A stretch of DNA of 64,000 nt, taken from contig NC_091867.1 in the NCBI RefSeq assembly GCF_019399895.1, positions 8,073,501-8,137,500 on the forward strand. The letters are read 5' to 3'. Below, piece after piece: positions 61,301-64,000 of this stretch (within the stretch, counting starts at the first letter, position 1; each line of letters starts with the position of its first letter). This stretch comes from Cardiocondyla obscurior. Lineage: Eukaryota > Arthropoda > Insecta > Hymenoptera > Formicidae. Under the pieces are notes generated by a model. That model ran no database searches. It saw nothing but the letters and a program-made list of their open reading frames with translations, and was not told the origin of the DNA. The translations under genes were made by a program, and so were the position numbers.

Positions 61301-64000
61301 ATGCGCCGGTAATATGCCTCCGAAGAGTTGTTTTATTTTGCGCATTCTTAAATATAAGTTCGTGATGCTCTAAGTAATATTTTATGCCCTTTTTCTTTTT
61401 AACTATATTAATTAGTTTTTCTACATCTGCCTCGCGACGCTACGCCTTAAGTGTTAAAACTCTTAATTTTACAGTCTAATTACAAAATTTATACGTTTAA
61501 ATATTTAACCGTATCGCTGTACTGTGAACCTAACTCGCGGAGAACGAATCACATTCCGCGCGCTCTCATCCAATTTCCTGCGAAGTTAATAGAAAATTTC
61601 CGTTGACTTTTTTTTTTATGAAGCAGCGGGATGCTTCACCCCCGTAGTCAACAGCTTGGTGCGTCACGTATAAATGTAGTTCCCGTCACACAATTAACTC
61701 GTCATTACAATTAATTAAAACAACAACGCGAAACGAGCCAGGGATAAACGATATCATCTCCCCTTCGTGTTTCCTCCTCGTCGATGTTTCCCCTCTAGTT
61801 ACAAAATTATAAAATTTGTCTCTATAACTAATACTGTAATTTATTTTGGAATCTGTATTATAATTTCAACATTATTTTGAGAGTATCGAAAGTAAGCCGG
61901 CATTCCTAAACGAGCGGGTACAATTTTAGTAAACGAACCTTTAATTTTGGCGTTGATCCCGAATTATTAGAAAAATACGTTCAACGATCTCACCCACACG
62001 AGACTTGGCGATCGCTGCGGATTTATTGAATGAGAGCAAAGCTTAGTTAGAAAACGCCGCCCACGTTCGTGCCATATTAAGTCAGCGAGCCTATCAATCG
62101 CGGCGCATTGTCACGTGCGAATGTGTGTATCAATCATTGACTGGCATTCGCATGACATCAAGTGATCTATTAATCGTTGCGAAATGAAATAGTCGGCATC
62201 GAACGATTAAAGATCCCGATCGAGAAACTAGCGCCGTTATATTACGTCTCAGAAGTATACGATTAAAATTTAAACCATTTGCATGAAACTTTAATACCTT
62301 TGCGGGATACTTTCCTATAACGGCGTCATTCGCAAAAGACGTGCTAAATTTTCGTTCTTCCGTTCGTGAATGTAAACGTTTAAAAGAGTTTATCGTATAT
62401 TATACAGTCCCGTTTACGAGTACACCGAATTATTCTCGGACTAACTTCATATAGCTCAACGTTAAGTGCATCGGTTAACGTAACTCACGAGGGATCGCAT
62501 TAACTCAAACGATATTTCTTTACCGGGAGAGGAAGGCACCATTAATTCTGAATAATTGTAATGTATAGCATTAGGCTAACAATTCAACTTACCGACGCGC
62601 TAAGAATCCAACATTAAGAAGCTTTAATCGCAGAACGCTTATCGCTCGCGTCATTTGCATGCAACGTTTCTCAGGCAGATCGTCGATCATAAATTTTTCC
62701 GGGATAACATCCCGCAGAAAATACGACAACGCGTAAAAATTCTCGTCTCCCTGCGAAACAGGTAAAGGGCCCGGCACAAATTCTTTCCCTCCCCTCCGAC
62801 CCTTTGCCCCTGAAGCTGTAAAACATTTGTCGGCGACGAAATCAGGTAGGAAGGGCGAGAACTGGGCGCTATTAATAGAATTGTGCTTATCTCGACGGAT
62901 TCTATATATAGCCGCGGGGTGCAATTTTACAAGGGGGTGTATGTCGACGGACACATTATCTGTACCGGTTTTCTGGTATGGTGTGCGTCAATCGTCCGAG
63001 GAATATGGAACGTTTAAGCACCACGGACGCTTGCGATAATAACTGCGTTCAAAGCCGCGCGTACTTTGATAACCGATAAGTTCAATTAAAGCGCAATTAA
63101 AACTCACATTTACACAAAACGGCCGAGGGAACGGAAGCCCGGTAATTCATTCGATCGATTTTTTAGCACCGAGAAGCTAGAATGCCGTTTATCCGTATAC
63201 GTCGTTCGTTTCGTCGAGATTGCATGTAATGGTAGCGTCGCGAACTCATTGGCAGTCGCCGCGTTATTTATGTTCCTCGAGGCAAGGTTGAGAAAAATGG
63301 TCCCGAGCACCCACATCCCGTGCTCTCGTGTACGACCTTAGCTCATAAATCCTCACGTTCGTTGGGAAGCAGATCGAAGATTGCGTCGACCGTATTCTCC
63401 ATTGAGTCCCGGCGAACAGGTCGATGTTCTTCAATCGAACCTTTTTTTTTCCCCCCTCTTTTTTTCTTTTCAGCGCCGAGCTGCGTTTTACTTACCACCG
63501 AGGTTTCCAATTTCGATCGCGCTGCGAGTTTATTTATTCCTTTGTACGGAAAGCTAAAATTTCGCTCTTTTCCTTTTTTCTACGCACAATCATCGGTTCT
63601 AGTCTACTTCTACCCGTGAGCTAGTTTTACCATGTAATTTTTGTTTTTTTTTTCTTTTTCTTTTTATTAGGAAAAAGTCTGGCTGGAGCAACCAGTTTCA
63701 AGTAGAGCAACAATTATAATATACTATATCACTAATTATGTTATTATATGAAATTATGAAACAATTAAGAACTTGTTTATATCTAAGAGGCATACTTTCC
63801 GAGTCTATGTCATTATTAAAGTTTACGTTATTAGCTCTTCAATCGAAACGATGCGCGAATCTTCCCAGCCGACAACAACGTTAATTTAACATTCGCCGAT
63901 CACGGTCCGTTGGAATGCACCGTCAAATTCTCCGTTTCTCTCCTTTTTCCTCATTCCGCCTCCTTCTACGGGGATCGAGTCGTGCGCGGGGCCAACTTCA

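Larger units (their letters stand above)
54761..64000. other. Right-hand region, presumed intron or intergenic
   Basis: No exon recognised. Contains an A28 run, a purine-rich GA repeat (55482-55510), a hairpin-forming repeat at 58301-58320, homopolymers (56341-56356, 58636-58652, 60952-60967) and a TATATATA at 62903-62910 lacking a supported gene. If the exon at 54707 is real, this may be its first intron. Confidence 0.4.

Noticed and set aside
62589..62954. 121-residue minus-strand frame near TATATATA
   Set aside because: Reads plausibly in parts but lacks an ATG in its first hundred residues, and the palindromic TATATATA gives no direction.
1..64000. tRNA, rRNA, CRISPR and intact transposons
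   Set aside because: No tRNA-like B-box within a cloverleaf, no rRNA core sequence, no spaced direct repeats and no transposase or reverse transcriptase motif were seen by eye. Degenerate elements could be missed without a repeat-library search.

Overview
This is eukaryotic, very probably hymenopteran insect DNA; an ant would fit, although nothing in the window fixes the species. The genes are spliced and sparse, with AT-rich spacers full of homopolymer runs, frequent CpG, insect-type core promoters (TATA plus initiator, initiator plus DPE), insect cuticle proteins and a clear tailless-type nuclear receptor. I see no bacterial operon, CRISPR array, rRNA, tRNA or intact transposon.

Left part (1.6-18 kb): a cuticle gene cluster. 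A minus-strand gene (1586-2692) encodes a secreted RR-1 chitin-binding cuticle protein with a long Pro/Tyr/Gln tail. Pointing away from it are three plus-strand genes in tandem (6355-8038, 10868-14358, 16891-18039). They encode secreted Gln/Pro-rich proteins without an RR domain. All three share a short Asn-Trp/Tyr block just after a phase-1 intron, and two copies each of a motif of the form P-x-x-[LI]-x-[QE]-[LI]-[LIV]-x-x-Q, often followed by PY. All four genes have a TATA box 70-90 bp upstream of the ATG and a first coding exon of only 4-5 codons. I read the trio as one paralogous family of structural cuticle or matrix proteins that may be co-expressed.

Middle part (18-34 kb): a 9 kb spacer, then tailless (tll, NR2E) on the minus strand in four coding exons (33071 down to 27348) with a 4.3 kb first intron. 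Both zinc fingers, the C-terminal extension and the ligand-binding fold are recognisable, and the splice phases agree. Drosophila also has tll next to a cuticle gene (Cpr100A at 100A, from memory), so this linkage may be old.

Right part (34-64 kb): about 30 kb with almost no recognisable coding sequence. The exceptions are a coding-like ORF just upstream of tll (33571-34026) and a candidate gene start at 54.1-54.8 kb: an initiator/DPE promoter, a long leader and a hydrophobic 18-codon exon ending in a splice donor. The rest is probably intergenic or intronic regulatory DNA. All gene models are hand-built from reading frames and splice signals and have no transcript support.
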